Positions 24,754 to 37,600 of a DNA stretch of 64,000 nucleotides are shown one piece after another. The position numbers and the translations under genes are program-made. Each line of letters starts with the position of its first letter. Position 1 is the stretch's first letter. Origin of the DNA: Nymphaea colorata (lineage: Eukaryota; Streptophyta; Magnoliopsida; Nymphaeales; Nymphaeaceae); NCBI RefSeq assembly GCF_008831285.2, contig NC_045140.1, positions 10,352,505-10,416,504 of the forward strand, given 5' to 3'. Below the pieces are notes generated by a model. It was given only the letters and a program-made list of their open reading frames with translations. It did not search any database and was not told the DNA's origin.

Positions 24754-25217
24754 AGATGCATTAATAATTCCACTAGAAGGCCCAAATGGTACGTCAATCG
24801 TACATAAATTTACATCTGTACATCTGGGTAAGACAGAGAAGTCCAGACGAAAGCCAAAGCTCCGCCTCCACGCCCTAAGGCTCCTCCCTACTGTAAACAC
24901 GATACATAGTCAACTTGGTGTCGCTTAACATCTATAGTACTTGGAAAAATAAGATGCATTAATAAATCCACTAGGAGGCGCAAATTGTAGATGTCATTGT
25001 ACATAACTTGCATCTGTACATCTGGGTGCGCCAGAGACGTCTAGACGAAAGGCAGAGTTCTCTGCCTCCACAGTCCAAGGCTCCTCCCTACTGTAATCAC
25101 AGGTACATATCTGGGTGAGCCAGAGACGTCTAGACGAAAGGCCGAGTTCTCTGCCTCCACAGTCCAAGGCTCCTCCCTACTGTAATCACAGGTACATAGT
25201 CAACTTGATGTCGCGCT
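24754..25217. repeat. Nested tandem repeats between two convergent genes
   Basis: Two tandem units of about 89 bp start at 25022 and 25111 (CTGGGTGCGCC and CTGGGTGAGCC) and are nearly identical through CTGTAATCACAGGTACATA. A more diverged copy with a longer flank, beginning GATGCATTAATAA at 24754 and again at 24952, shows a larger, older duplication containing the same unit. Function unknown; it lies between the 3' ends of BLOS2 and the RNA polymerase. Confidence 0.85.
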
Positions 25218-25384
25218 CCACCCCATTAGGTCAAGACATAGCGACTACATGCATCAAACTTTTCCAGTGGCACCAGCCCACCCAGCTATGCTAATGGCCC
25301 CAAGGCATCTGTTTTACAGAATGCAACCTTCTTAAGGATTTTATCTTCAAATTTTACCAAAACCGGCTTGCTTTTTCTTTCTCC

Positions 25385-25695
25385 TTATGCCGCAAAGTTC
25401 GAAGATAAATTGGTATCGTGCCAACTCATCTGGGCACGAGACAAAGACATTCGAAAAGATGCTGCCAGGAAGATCTTTCGCTCTTGAGATCCTGTCTTCA
25501 TAAACCATTTACATTTGCAGATACGAGTATCTCGGCACAACCAGCAGTGGTGGATACCAGACAGACCTTCTGATTGGTGAGGTCCGAGGAAAGAATACAA
25601 ATCTGCCACCTCCCACTAATAATGACAAAGAGAATAAATCGTGTGGAGCCAGCACCATCTCGTCATCTTAGATATAAAAACGCTGGCGAGAGATG
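25385..25695 (-). other. Probable 3' UTR of the RNA polymerase gene
   Basis: Sequence directly after the polymerase stop. A 74-codon frame lies here, but it resembles nothing I know and sits where the untranslated region should be. No firm polyadenylation signal was identified. Confidence 0.4.
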
Positions 25696-28600
25696 TCAGT
25701 TGAAAAAGTAGGGCGACTTCAAAACCACCCTCAGATCAAAATCACCGCGATCTGGAAGAGGAGGAAACCTCAATTGAGGAAATGATTTCTGGAAGCTTTC
25801 CAGCAGCTGCATAGCATGGGCATAGGTCAGTGGCAGCGCAATTAGTATAAAACTGTAACGAGTATCGCTTCACAAACAAAGTGTATCCTTGACATAAGAA
25901 GATGAGCAATTTTAGGTTGTTGACAAATAACCACATAATGCTAGCCTCTCAAGAAAATGAATCACCTCGTTTCACGCCTACAAAATACTCCTAAAAAAAA
26001 TAATCACATATGCACAAAACCACATAATGCAGAATACACTATCAGACAGGTGGCAATACTCCAACTGCAACGTGGCAGCCAATTTAGGTGTTCCTAAAGC
26101 AGTTCAAGTTCCAGTCAGGAAAGAGGCTTTGCTAGTCTTGGGTTATCATCCAAAGGTTTTTTGGCACCTCAAAGATGTAGGCTAGGGACAAGGATTTGTA
26201 GAATCGAGAGAAAAGTCTACTAAATGTAGGTAAAGGCAAGGACTCACAAGAGCACCATTCTTTTGGTATTCATTCTACAAGAGCCATTGACACAAAGGAA
26301 AATGACTGGTAAGGGAAAAGTTGGCCCATTTCCTAATGAAAATTCGGCCCCTTCCTCTCGTACCTCAGAACCGGTAGTTCCTTTTTACAATTTTAACAAA
26401 AAAAATGTGCACTACTGGAAAGTTCGTATGGCTACCTCTTCCAATATTGGTTGCTTATAGAGCTCCACAAACTTCTCCCTCAGTATTCGGTTCAATTCAT
26501 CCACATCACATGCATGGGTCCAATATGAATCATGAACTCCTGCAAACAAGTGATTAAGCTGAGACAATCTCAAAATGGCCCAGTCTCAATAGATAAGAGA
26601 AGAAATCTCACCTGCAAAATTGAGTCCCGCCTTTTTGCAGGCAATAGCTGTCATCATCATGTGGGATCCATCAAGGGAATGAACAAAATTTGGGGGAAAT
26701 GCAGTCTTTTGCCTCTTGGTCATGACCTAGAGGAGCCAAAGCATGAGGTTGAGAGAGAAAAAGAAAAGGAACACTATTGATAAAGCTCCATTTAGTAATC
26801 AGTGAGCATGTTGAACTAAAATCTAGAACAGCATCTTGTGGATAACCTTATCTGTTTCTCTTTCTAAAGCCAAAACCTGTAGGGATGTTTTAACCTGCAG
26901 ATTATCAAGTAACAATCAATTTACAAAATTGAGATATCATCCTATATTGCTCATAAAATTAGTTACAAATTAAAAGAACAAAAATCATTCTTAGAGTACT
27001 TACGAGACACCTGCCTTTCTTCCTGTAAGGTTGCAAGACTGGAAGGCCAAGCGGAGTAGTCCATCTTACAGACTCATTTTCCGAAGCAATTAACTGCTTG
27101 ACAGAAAAGGTACATAGTTTGAGACAGTAATTTGATTGAGAAAAATAGTTTTCTATTTACCAAATAGTAAAATAGAGAAGCCTACACTTGCCAAAGCAAT
27201 GTTGCATTATCGTACGCTAAATAAACATATTGTGCAGGTTCTAAAATTGTCTAAACATACAAAATAAATTGACCTCCAAAACTGTTGTGGTGGCAATGTG
27301 CTTGGAAAGAAAGGAACTCAAAGGCATTCACACAAACACATGCACGTGCCTAGACACACATGCACTGCTGTTCTTGGAAAGAAACGAACTCAAGGATATT
27401 CGACACACACATGCACATGCATTGACTTTGCATAATCAGGCGCTTTTGGAGGTTACTATTCCCTCCCAAATTATACTTAGATGCAACTAGGAGGAAGCTA
27501 CTGTCATGTTAGTATGTTACATGTCTGCTCGGCTGCTAATATAGCAACACCAGGTGTTGCCTGACATAAATGCTGGGAAAATCAGGATAAAAAAAGGCAT
27601 ATTTAATGACCTGAAGGCATATTATGTACATCTATGTCTCAAGGCTGCCACAAATAGGCTGCGGCACCGGACTCAGGTGCACACTGGGTGCACTGTGGAT
27701 GCAACTGTTCATGATTAATGATGGTTTCATAGATATAAACATATTATATATATATCACCAGTATCACCAGTACTCATGTGATATAGGTGTTCACTGTTGT
27801 CACAATGACTATAATATTATATGCCATGGGCAAAAGAGGTAGAGATGATGTGATGTGGAGTTGTAAGGAATCCTATTGAAGCTGTTCAACTTGCACTCTT
27901 GTGCATGAAAAGTTATTTAGGCAACACTTAAAAAGTTCAAACCCAGCTGAAAAATTTATAAACATGAATAACCCCAACAATATGCTGAATATCGTATAAG
28001 AAGCCTGAAATTCGATATTGTGGTGAAACCATGCCAGGGTAAAATGAAATTAGTGAAAGCTTCAACTGACACTTCTCCACAAGGTTCTGAAAACCAAAAT
28101 TTCATCTTCAAAATATTAAAGAAAAAAATATTTCTTTCATGGAAATGTCTAGGATGCAACTATTTTTAGTTGAAGATTCTTTTCTTCTAATAAAAACCTT
28201 TAGCGTCGAAATTTGATAGATTCAGGTACATCATGTTGCAATGTATCTGATCCTGTACTTCATACAACGTAACTTGATTCATTTATATCAGGAAAACTGA
28301 CATGCATATCTGCATTTTGACCTCATTTTATAATCTGTGACCAGCATAAGCAACTTTTCTTTTTCTTAGTCAGAGATGATACTCATCATCCATTCATTGT
28401 CTAATGTTTTTTATGTTTTATGGTTAGATCCCCCAGCTTGCTCTTCCAACAAGAACTGTGTAAAACAACATAAGCAGGAGGGACCTGAAGTTCAGATCTT
28501 CTGAATCATGTTGCCGCAATTAATACTTTGATAATGATGTTGAATGTGTTTTCTCCTAGAGGCACCTGCATATCCTACAGGCTACAACCTTATTGTGATA

Positions 28601-31600
28601 AAAGGTAAATTGTCTCTTAACCTAGGAGAAACCATTGTAAGTTCTGGTAGGATCTGATCAATTACATGATCACAGGTGGGACATTGAGAATTGCAGCATT
28701 TGGATCTAATAGGACAAACCCACTAATAATGGAGCTATTCCATCTAATTGGTAAGAACAATGGCAAACTAGCAAGTTCTTAGGTGTTTCCTATAAAAGGG
28801 AACCTGGAACCAGTGAGCACCATAATAGTGCACTAGCCGAAGAAGGGAAATGTGTAAGCAGCTCATCTAGCTTTAGCTTATCTGTACCTGCCTTGGTTTA
28901 ATTGTTGCGTACTCTTTATCTGTTCCTAAATCAACTTATGGAAGGGACAAGTCCCTGAGGTCAAAGACAAACATTGTTTGGAAAGGAAAACAAAAGCATC
29001 CATAAATATGGAAAACAGGACCTAGTGATTGCAAAGCTTGTGAAATCTTTTCTTATCAGGAAAACAAATTGGAACCTGGTGGTTATAGCCTTCACAATTC
29101 ATGGACGAGCCAAATAATTCCGGCCTCCAGAGAAACCAATGGGGAAGTTCTTAGCTCACGTGGTCAATGTTATGCTTTCCATAAATCAGATAGGGTTTCC
29201 CATGTGAGAAGTTAGAAATCAAGAGAAGAATAAGCCCAAGATGCAAATGTAGAGCTAACCAGTTCTATATAATGCCAATGCAGATGGAAATGTACTAATT
29301 AAAGAAGTACCCCTCAAAGACCATACATTGGTGAAGGTGCCATTACATGCTAGGCTGACTAGATAATCTAAAGAGTCAGATACAACTATTTATCTAAGAG
29401 CATGAAAAACACTAAACTGTCGCTGCAGATGGAAACGTTCTAATTTAAATAACTGGCCCTCAAAGGCTGCAAATTAGTGAAAAACATCATTCCATGCTAA
29501 GTCGGCCGATTGGATATTTAAAGAACCAGATACAACTATTTACTTGGAACATGAATCAAGACTGCATCAGGAAGCAAGTCCAAACCTTTGCACAATCACC
29601 CAGCCAGCTCATAATGTCACGTGCAGCTTGGAACATCTCCTCAAGGGCAGTTAAAGTTGCCTACAAATGGGAGAAATATGTTTGTCACTTTGACATTTTT
29701 TCCTTGCTTAAAGGACATAAAAATGGTACTTCAAATTCCAAAGACGAGATGAAATAAAATCTATCTTTATTTACACAAGAGAAAATTGGACCCAGTAGTA
29801 GCCCTGCAAACAGTCACAGTCACACAGTAACAGGAACAATAGAAGGAACAGTGAGAGAAGAAATCTGTAATTAGGATTTGATGTTAATCACTTCTCCAGT
29901 TCAAAGTGGAGAAAAGCCCCCAGTTTCCTTCATTAAGAAGTATTTGGTAATCAAAGCTCCAAAGGTTTTGGGACTTTACAATATATATTATATACCATGC
30001 TAAACAACCAACACTAATGAGCAACAAAGGGCACAGATCAAAGTATTGCAGGGCCCTAAACCAACCAACTCTCAATGCTAATATTAACAAAAGATAGCTA
30101 AAAGAAATTTAAAAGAAACAACCAAACACCAAGTCAATGAAAAGTTAGTTGGTGGCTATACTTTTGCTGCATAGCAAGCTGCACCAAAGACCTGGTCATC
30201 TGGAATGGCATTCCGCTCTTTTAGCCTTCTCTTTATCTGATCCCGGGCACCAATATAAGTAACTCCATAAACTGATGTCATGACGGTCTGCTTGACTAAT
30301 TTACGATCCACCTGTGTGATGAATGATAAAAGTACATCATACACTTGAAGTATACTTTTAAGGAAGAACAAGAAAAAGGCACTTGTGAGCGAGGAAGCAC
30401 TTGGAGTGTTGACGATCTTATCCTCTAAATACCATAACCTAGAAGAGTAGTTAACTAATAACTTGGACTCAAAAATCTCTGTTTGACTTGCCAAAAGGAT
30501 CACAAAATACAGAACACCATACTTATGGATTGACACAAGTAATAAAATATGAAAGACAGGTGTGAAAAGATCTGCCTATAAGACTGACCAAGTAAACTCA
30601 ATCCTCAGAGACTACTCATAATATTAAAAAAGACAGCATCAATGGGAAGATGATCAAGATCTTTTATCAACCTGCCCAATCAAAAGCCTAGCACGCACAG
30701 CATTGGGATTAGTGGCAGGATCTTTTTGAGAATCTCTTTGTACGGTCTCCAGAACTCTACAATGAGCACAATAGCTTCTCGTTAGATATTTCTATTAGTA
30801 AAGAGGAATTCTGATATAAGCAAATGAAAAATAGCATGCTATAAGCACTTTTACTAGGTCCTAGTGCAACTTGTATAAACAGTGAGACAAGTGCGCATAA
30901 AAGAAACTCATATTAAGCGTCAGACATGGGAAAGCTAAAGGCAAGGGAAGTGGCTCCTTACCACCTCTCAGTAAAATGAATGGGGAAGGGAGAGAGTTCA
31001 TTATCTCCCCCTTTCTCCGGCATATCATAAAATGCAATATGCTATAACACACACACACACAGAGAGACGTGTGTGTGTGTCCAAACCGAAAAAATAAAAA
31101 GATCGATTAAAAGAACCACTGAGTGAATGAAATCAATGATATTCAATTATCTCTAATATTTTGAAATTATGTCAATATTATTGTGATTTATGATTTTGAA
31201 GTCAATTCAGCAAATATCCTGATATTTTCAGCATATCACCAACTATTACAACATTATCATACTACCCTGCATTGCTGATTTTTTTCTGAGGCTTTTGAAA
31301 AGTACTTTTTCATAAAGCAAGTTATTGTTTTTTCATTTTGTTTTTTTTTTATGATTCTCAAAAAGTTTTACTATTTGTTTTTTCTATGTATTTTTGCAAG
31401 AAAAATAGTGGAGTGCTTATTATTTTTCAGTTTTAAAATTTCTGAGTTTTTCCTGATAATTTTCCAAAAAAATATATCTTCAGAAAAAAAATGCAGAGAG
31501 AATGTTTCTGAGTGGTGACTGTTACTACTGAACTTGTTTCCAGAAATATTAAAATCAGTCACTTTGATGCAGAAGTGATCCAGCTCTACAAAATCCATTC

Positions 31601-34600
31601 TGTTGTGTCAACAGGATTTCATATTATGCATGGGTGCCCAATCTATTCATTCAAAGAATCAGGGAGCCAGTTTGACAGGATGCTTCCCCCAAAATAATAT
31701 TTCCACCAAAAAATGACTAGCTTAAACACCGGTACAAACAAAATCAGATTGACAAAGGAGCCAGAAAAGCATTTCATTACCTTGCAGCAATTTCTGAATA
31801 AACATCTGCAGGTTTCTCCCCAGCAACCAGGTTCACTGAAGCAGCACCCAACTGAATATAACAAGCACATCCACCACATTAATAAGAACAAGATCAAGGA
31901 AAAAAGACAAGTTACATTAACATGATGCAATTCTTTTACTATTCTTCAACGTGATTGCTAGATGGTGAATATGATGTGCACATATGAATGTGTGTTTGAA
32001 CAAGTCAATGTGTAAAACATAGAGAGAGAGAGAGTGCATGTGTATGTGTGTGTGTGTGAGAGAGAGACAAAGAGGGAGGTCATAAAAAATAATCTCGCAA
32101 TGAGAAATGAAGTCGAATGTGTTAAACCAAAGCATTATCTGTTGTGCAACATTAGAAGAATTACAACAGCTGTTACAACAGCTGCCTGTCAATGCACATT
32201 TTGACTGCAAAAGAGTGCAAATGGCCTTGAATCTTCAGATGAACAATTTGGCAGCAAAAAGACTAGAAAATTTGAGAGATAATGAGAGAAGTTTTGTGCA
32301 ATATATGCTGCTACCAGTTGGAATCCTTCACAACCCCAAAGCTCACTATAACTTACATTTAAAAGACAAAATAAGGGTTTGCAAAACACAACTAGACGTG
32401 CTATTTGAGGAAGATACCATGCAATTAATTCTCTCCAGAAGGAACATATTCCACTTAGGTCCTATTTGCTACTTGTTCCACAGCAAGCAGAACACAGTTG
32501 TGAAGAAAAACGAAGGGTCCTCTAAGTTTTTTTTTTAAAAAAAAAAACCAAAAAATCAGAGTGCATATTCAACCCATCTTCTAACCAAGTGGAAGAACTT
32601 GGAAACAATAGAGCTACAAGGAAGTGCTAAATCTTGTTGATTACAAAAATACACATTACCGTATCTCTTCCCAGGGCAGCATAGTGTTGTAAACCATTAC
32701 AAGAACCATCCTGAATAAATACCAACACACAGAACTTTAGGCCAAGTAAAAGACAAAACCAAATTAGCATTTAATAGAACACAACAGCTTGAGAGCTAGC
32801 CAGGCATACGTTTCCTCAACAATATGGAGAAGTTTAGACTAAGTGAAAGAAAACATCAAATTAGCTTTTTGACAGAAGACAAAAGACTGGGGCTTCACCA
32901 GGCATATGTTTCACTTTCACTAGCAAATTTATCTTTTCATATAATCCCAGATACATTCAAATTTATCATTGTTCACTAGAAATGAGTCTCTTGATTAATT
33001 CAAGATTTCCAAGATTCAAATATTTTGATTCATAAGTTTATTGAAGTCAAGAAGAACAGTAAGAGGAACCTGAACTTTTCAGCTGTTTACCCTGAAATTG
33101 TTCTTCAAACATAAACAATTATTTTTAATGCAATCAAGTAAAAGCTACACTTGACAAGGCTAGACTAGGTCAGGCTACGTATTCTGAACAGTATTCTTCT
33201 CCAAAACCTACTTATCATTCAGATTCTAATGTTTATGAGTATTCCCAAATCATACTGAAGCTCTAGTTGGAAACTGGCATCTGCCTGGACTGTGAGTGGT
33301 GCTTCCAGATATAGACTAAACCTAAGAAGAAGCATACCCACCTGAGAAACGAATGTGACATGGGAGCAGGATGTGAATGCAGGTATGCCATTTTTCCCAA
33401 GAAAAATTGGATGCAGCTGCGGAGATGATGTTCTTAAAAAAGCTTTTATAAACAGTTTACAACAAAGAAGAGCTTTGTAAATTGTAAGTTTTTAAATTGT
33501 AGAAAAATACTTCATTTGTAAATTATAAGAAAGGAAAAGGTATAAAAGAAAAAAGAGAAAAACCAACAAAAACCTCCATCCCTCTCTCTGTCCTTTCTCC
33601 ATCACCCCTCTGTCTCCTTGCTTTGCCATTGCGTCCTTTTTGTTGTTGTTGCCTCCACCCCCCTTCCTATGTTGCCACTAAGCATACTCATCAGCTTCTG
33701 TACTTTTTACTTTGCCATACCCAAGACACAAGCAACACCTCACCGCACACCCTCACCTGTGCCTCATCGGCACAAGTGCAGCAGCTAAAGGTCATACCCA
33801 TGTGATCTAGTGGGGAATGAAAGAATCCCCATAGTTGTGCTAGATCCTAACCAGCTTGGATCACGTAGAAGTTTAACCATATGAAATTCTATTAACAAGA
33901 CCGAGCAATTCAGCAAAGCCACATTTCTTGTAAACTACTAGACTACTAGTTTGGTTTTCTCGTGTTGATATCCAGCCCAAAAGATTAATTCATAGTGACT
34001 TTCTCCTTGCATCCAAATAGCTACTATTTCTAATTACCCTTCTAGGGACAGCCAAAAACTATTTAGCAAAGATTTTCATATGCAAAATGCAAATTTAAAA
34101 CATCAATCATCAGTTTGTTTAACCATACTGTTCTTTCAAAGTACCTGTTACATCCGGCAGCCTTAGAGAGAGAATCGTTAATCCATTCACTAACCCTAAT
34201 CTCCATAATAAAGCGATTAGGGTTGAAGAGAGATTTACAAAGTACATCAACAGAAAATAGAGGAATGTTTAAAGAGACTTCCTAACTATTAAATATTGCA
34301 AAGAACCACCTAGAAACATAAACTCTTCTAATTCAACACTCCCCCTCAAGCTGGAGCATACATATTAATCATGCTTAGCTTGTCACAACATCTAGAGAAA
34401 TCACCAATAGGAAGAGCTTTAGTAAAGACATCTGCAATTTGATCTTATGATGATACATGAATGGTGGTTATGGTTCCTCCTTGAACGAGATCTCGAATGT
34501 AATGGCAGTCCACTTCAATATGTTTAGTTCTCTCATAAAAAACTGGATTGTTTGTAATGTATGTGGTTGCTCGATTGTCACAATACATCTTCATAGGAAG

Positions 34601-37600
34601 CGGAATCGACACACTTAGGCTAGATAGCATGGATTTAGCCCAAGTCATTTCAGCGGCAGTTTGAGCCATAGCTCTATATTCTGATTATGCACTAGATCTT
34701 GACACCACACCTTACTTTTTGCTTCTCCAGGATATAAGGTTGCCTCTCGCAAATACACAGAATCCTGTGGTAGATTTTCTGTCTTCGACTGAGCCAGCAC
34801 TTCCAGGGTCTTGCCTTTTGTGAACAAAAGTCTTTTGCCAAGAGATGATTTCAAATATTTGACCACCATTAAAGCAGCATCCCAATGAACTTTCCTGGGC
34901 TTTTCATAAACTGACTTAGTTTTCCCACTGCAAAGCTAATGTATGGTCTGGTCACAGTAACATAGAGGAGCTTTCCAATAAGAGACCTGTATGATCGAGA
35001 ATCCACTAATTCTAATTGGTCATCATGAAGATGTATGCGTGGATTCATAGGTAGATTAGCCGGTTTAGCTCCTAGCATCCCAGTGTCTTGCAATAAATCA
35101 AGAACATACTTTCGTTGAGAGAGAACTACACCTTCCCTGTTGCGAGCCACCTCTATTCCCAAGAAATATCGTAGTTAACCAAGATCTTTCGTCACAAACT
35201 GTTTTTGAAGAAACAACTTTGCATCAGAAATTTCTTGATCGGAGTCACCTGTCAGGATAATATCATCAACATAAACCACTAGAATGGTCATACCCCTGGA
35301 ATTCTTCTTGATAAACAGAGAATGATCAAGAGGGGATCTCGCAAAGCCACACTTTGAGACTACATCAGAGAACTTGTGAAACCACGCACGAGGACTTTGT
35401 TTGAGTTCATAAATAGCTTTCTTTAGTTTGCATACTTTTCCACACTCTCCCTGTCGTTCAAACCTTGATGGTTGTTGCATATAGACAGTCTCATCAAGAT
35501 CACCGTACAAAAATGCATTTTTGACATCAAGCTGATACATGTGCCAATCATGATGTACAGCGACAGAAATAATAAGACGAATGGTCCCCAACCGAGCAAT
35601 AGGAGAGAAAGTCTCGAAGAAATCAACCCCGTAAGTCTGTGTGTAGCCCTTAGCAACCAACCGAGCTTTGTATCTTTCCATAGAACCATCAGAATTATAT
35701 TTCACTGTAAATACCCACTTGGAGCCAACAATGCAGGAGGAGGATCAACAAGTTCCCAAGTGTCTTGCTGAACTAATGCATCCATCTCATCTTGCATAGC
35801 CTGTCTCCATTGGGTATCTAATAAGGCCTGTTGGTGACAAGTAGGAACAGCATGGGCCGCCAGAGCTTGAATAAACTGTTGCATAATTTTACCAACATTG
35901 TCAGTAGAAACAAAATGAAATATAAGATGTCGAGTACATTGTCGCTTGCCTTTGCGAAGAGCAATAGGTAAGTCCTGACAGGAATCAGATGGACTAGGTA
36001 TACTCACTTCAGATGTACTTACCTCCTGAGAAGCGGTTGAGGAAGGATCATGAGAAGGGTCCTGTCGATGTGTGTAGACCAGCGAAGGATCACGAAACTT
36101 GGACACTACAGCGGGAGAATCCCCAAAAGGAGACTCATAAGGGAATGACTCCAAAGGAATAGGAAGAATAGGTAGTGGGTCAGATGACAGTGGCATTTCA
36201 GTAGAGGTAGGTGAGGAACCATAATAAGGCTGAGACTCAAAGAATGTCACATCCGCACTGATATACTCTTTTTGAGTCAATAGGTCAAAGCATTTGTAAC
36301 CTTTATGATTCCTGGAGTAGCCAATAAAGATATACTTAATGGCTTGGGCACCCAATTTATCACGTGTGGGTCCAAGTATGTGAACAAAGCATGTGCAACC
36401 AAATACTTTGGGAGCCACTGGAAACAAGGGTCGTTGTAGGTGCACAAGTTTAATGGAAACCTTGTTGTCACTGGAGGATGAGGGCAAACGGTTGGTCAAG
36501 TAACAGGCAGTGAGGATGGCATCTCCCAAAAAATATGCAGGTAGCTTAGTATGAAGCATTAGGGAGCGTGCCACATGTAAAAGTTGGCGATGTTTCCGCT
36601 CAACTACTCCATTTTGCTGGGAGGTATGGAGACAAGTAAACTGAGGAGAAATGCCATTATCAGAGTAAAATTTAATTAAGGTAGATGCCTTGAACTCAAG
36701 AGCGTTATCAGTGCGAATGCTTTTAACAAGAATACCAAACTGAGTCTTTATTTCAATAATAAGGTTCCTGAGAGTACATATGACTTCAGACCTTTCTTTC
36801 AAAAGAAAAAACCAAGTGACCCGATAATAATCATCAACAATGACAAGGAAATAACGAAATCTAGACCCACTAGCAACTCTGTTAGGACCCCACACATCAA
36901 TATGAAGAAGATCAAATAGTCCACAACTGGACGGACTAAGACTCGACGAATAACTGCTACGGGTGTGCTTGCCAAGTTGACAGGTCACACACTGGAAGTC
37001 TGGAACGACTCTGGTACTGATAGATGAGGAAGTAGGTGACGGAGTTTGGAGACAGATGGATGATCAAGTTTGAGATGCCACTGGAAGGAGGATGACAATG
37101 AAGAAATCGAGACGGCTGCAATACCCACAGAATCAGACAGGAAGTAGATGCCCCCTTTCTCGAGACGGCTGCAATACCCACAGAATCAAACAGGAAGTAG
37201 ATGCCCCCTTTCTCATAGCCTCCACCAATCGTTTTCCCAGTTTGCAAGTCCTGAAATGAATATACACCAGAGTTAAATGTAACATGACAATGTAAATCAT
37301 TAATCAATTGTCCAACTAATAAAAGATTAGTGGAAAACTTAGGAGCAAATAACACATTAGGAATTGTCATAGACAGAGAAATCTTAATATCTCCATAACC
37401 CATAATAGGACACCATCTACCATCTGCAAATCTCACATGACGTGTCTGAGGTAATGAGTGTAGCATGATAAACATAGAAGACCTACTACAAAAGTGTCTC
37501 GATGCTCCTGAATCAATAATCAAAGTAGTACTTGCATCATGTAGAGCAGTATCAACGGACATAGCACTGTCTATCATAACTGTAGAGGCCGATGGTTGAG

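Noticed and set aside
24421-24797. Two minus-strand frames with Arg-Glu and Tyr-Ile repeats
   Set aside because: They translate the compound CT/AT/CA microsatellite and have no other content.
25385-25609. 74-codon Cys-containing frame after the polymerase stop
   Set aside because: It lies in the expected 3' UTR and I see no conserved pattern.
32107-32538. 143-codon plus-strand frame
   Set aside because: It lies inside a polymerase intron on the opposite strand, has no recognisable motif and ends in a homopolymer run.
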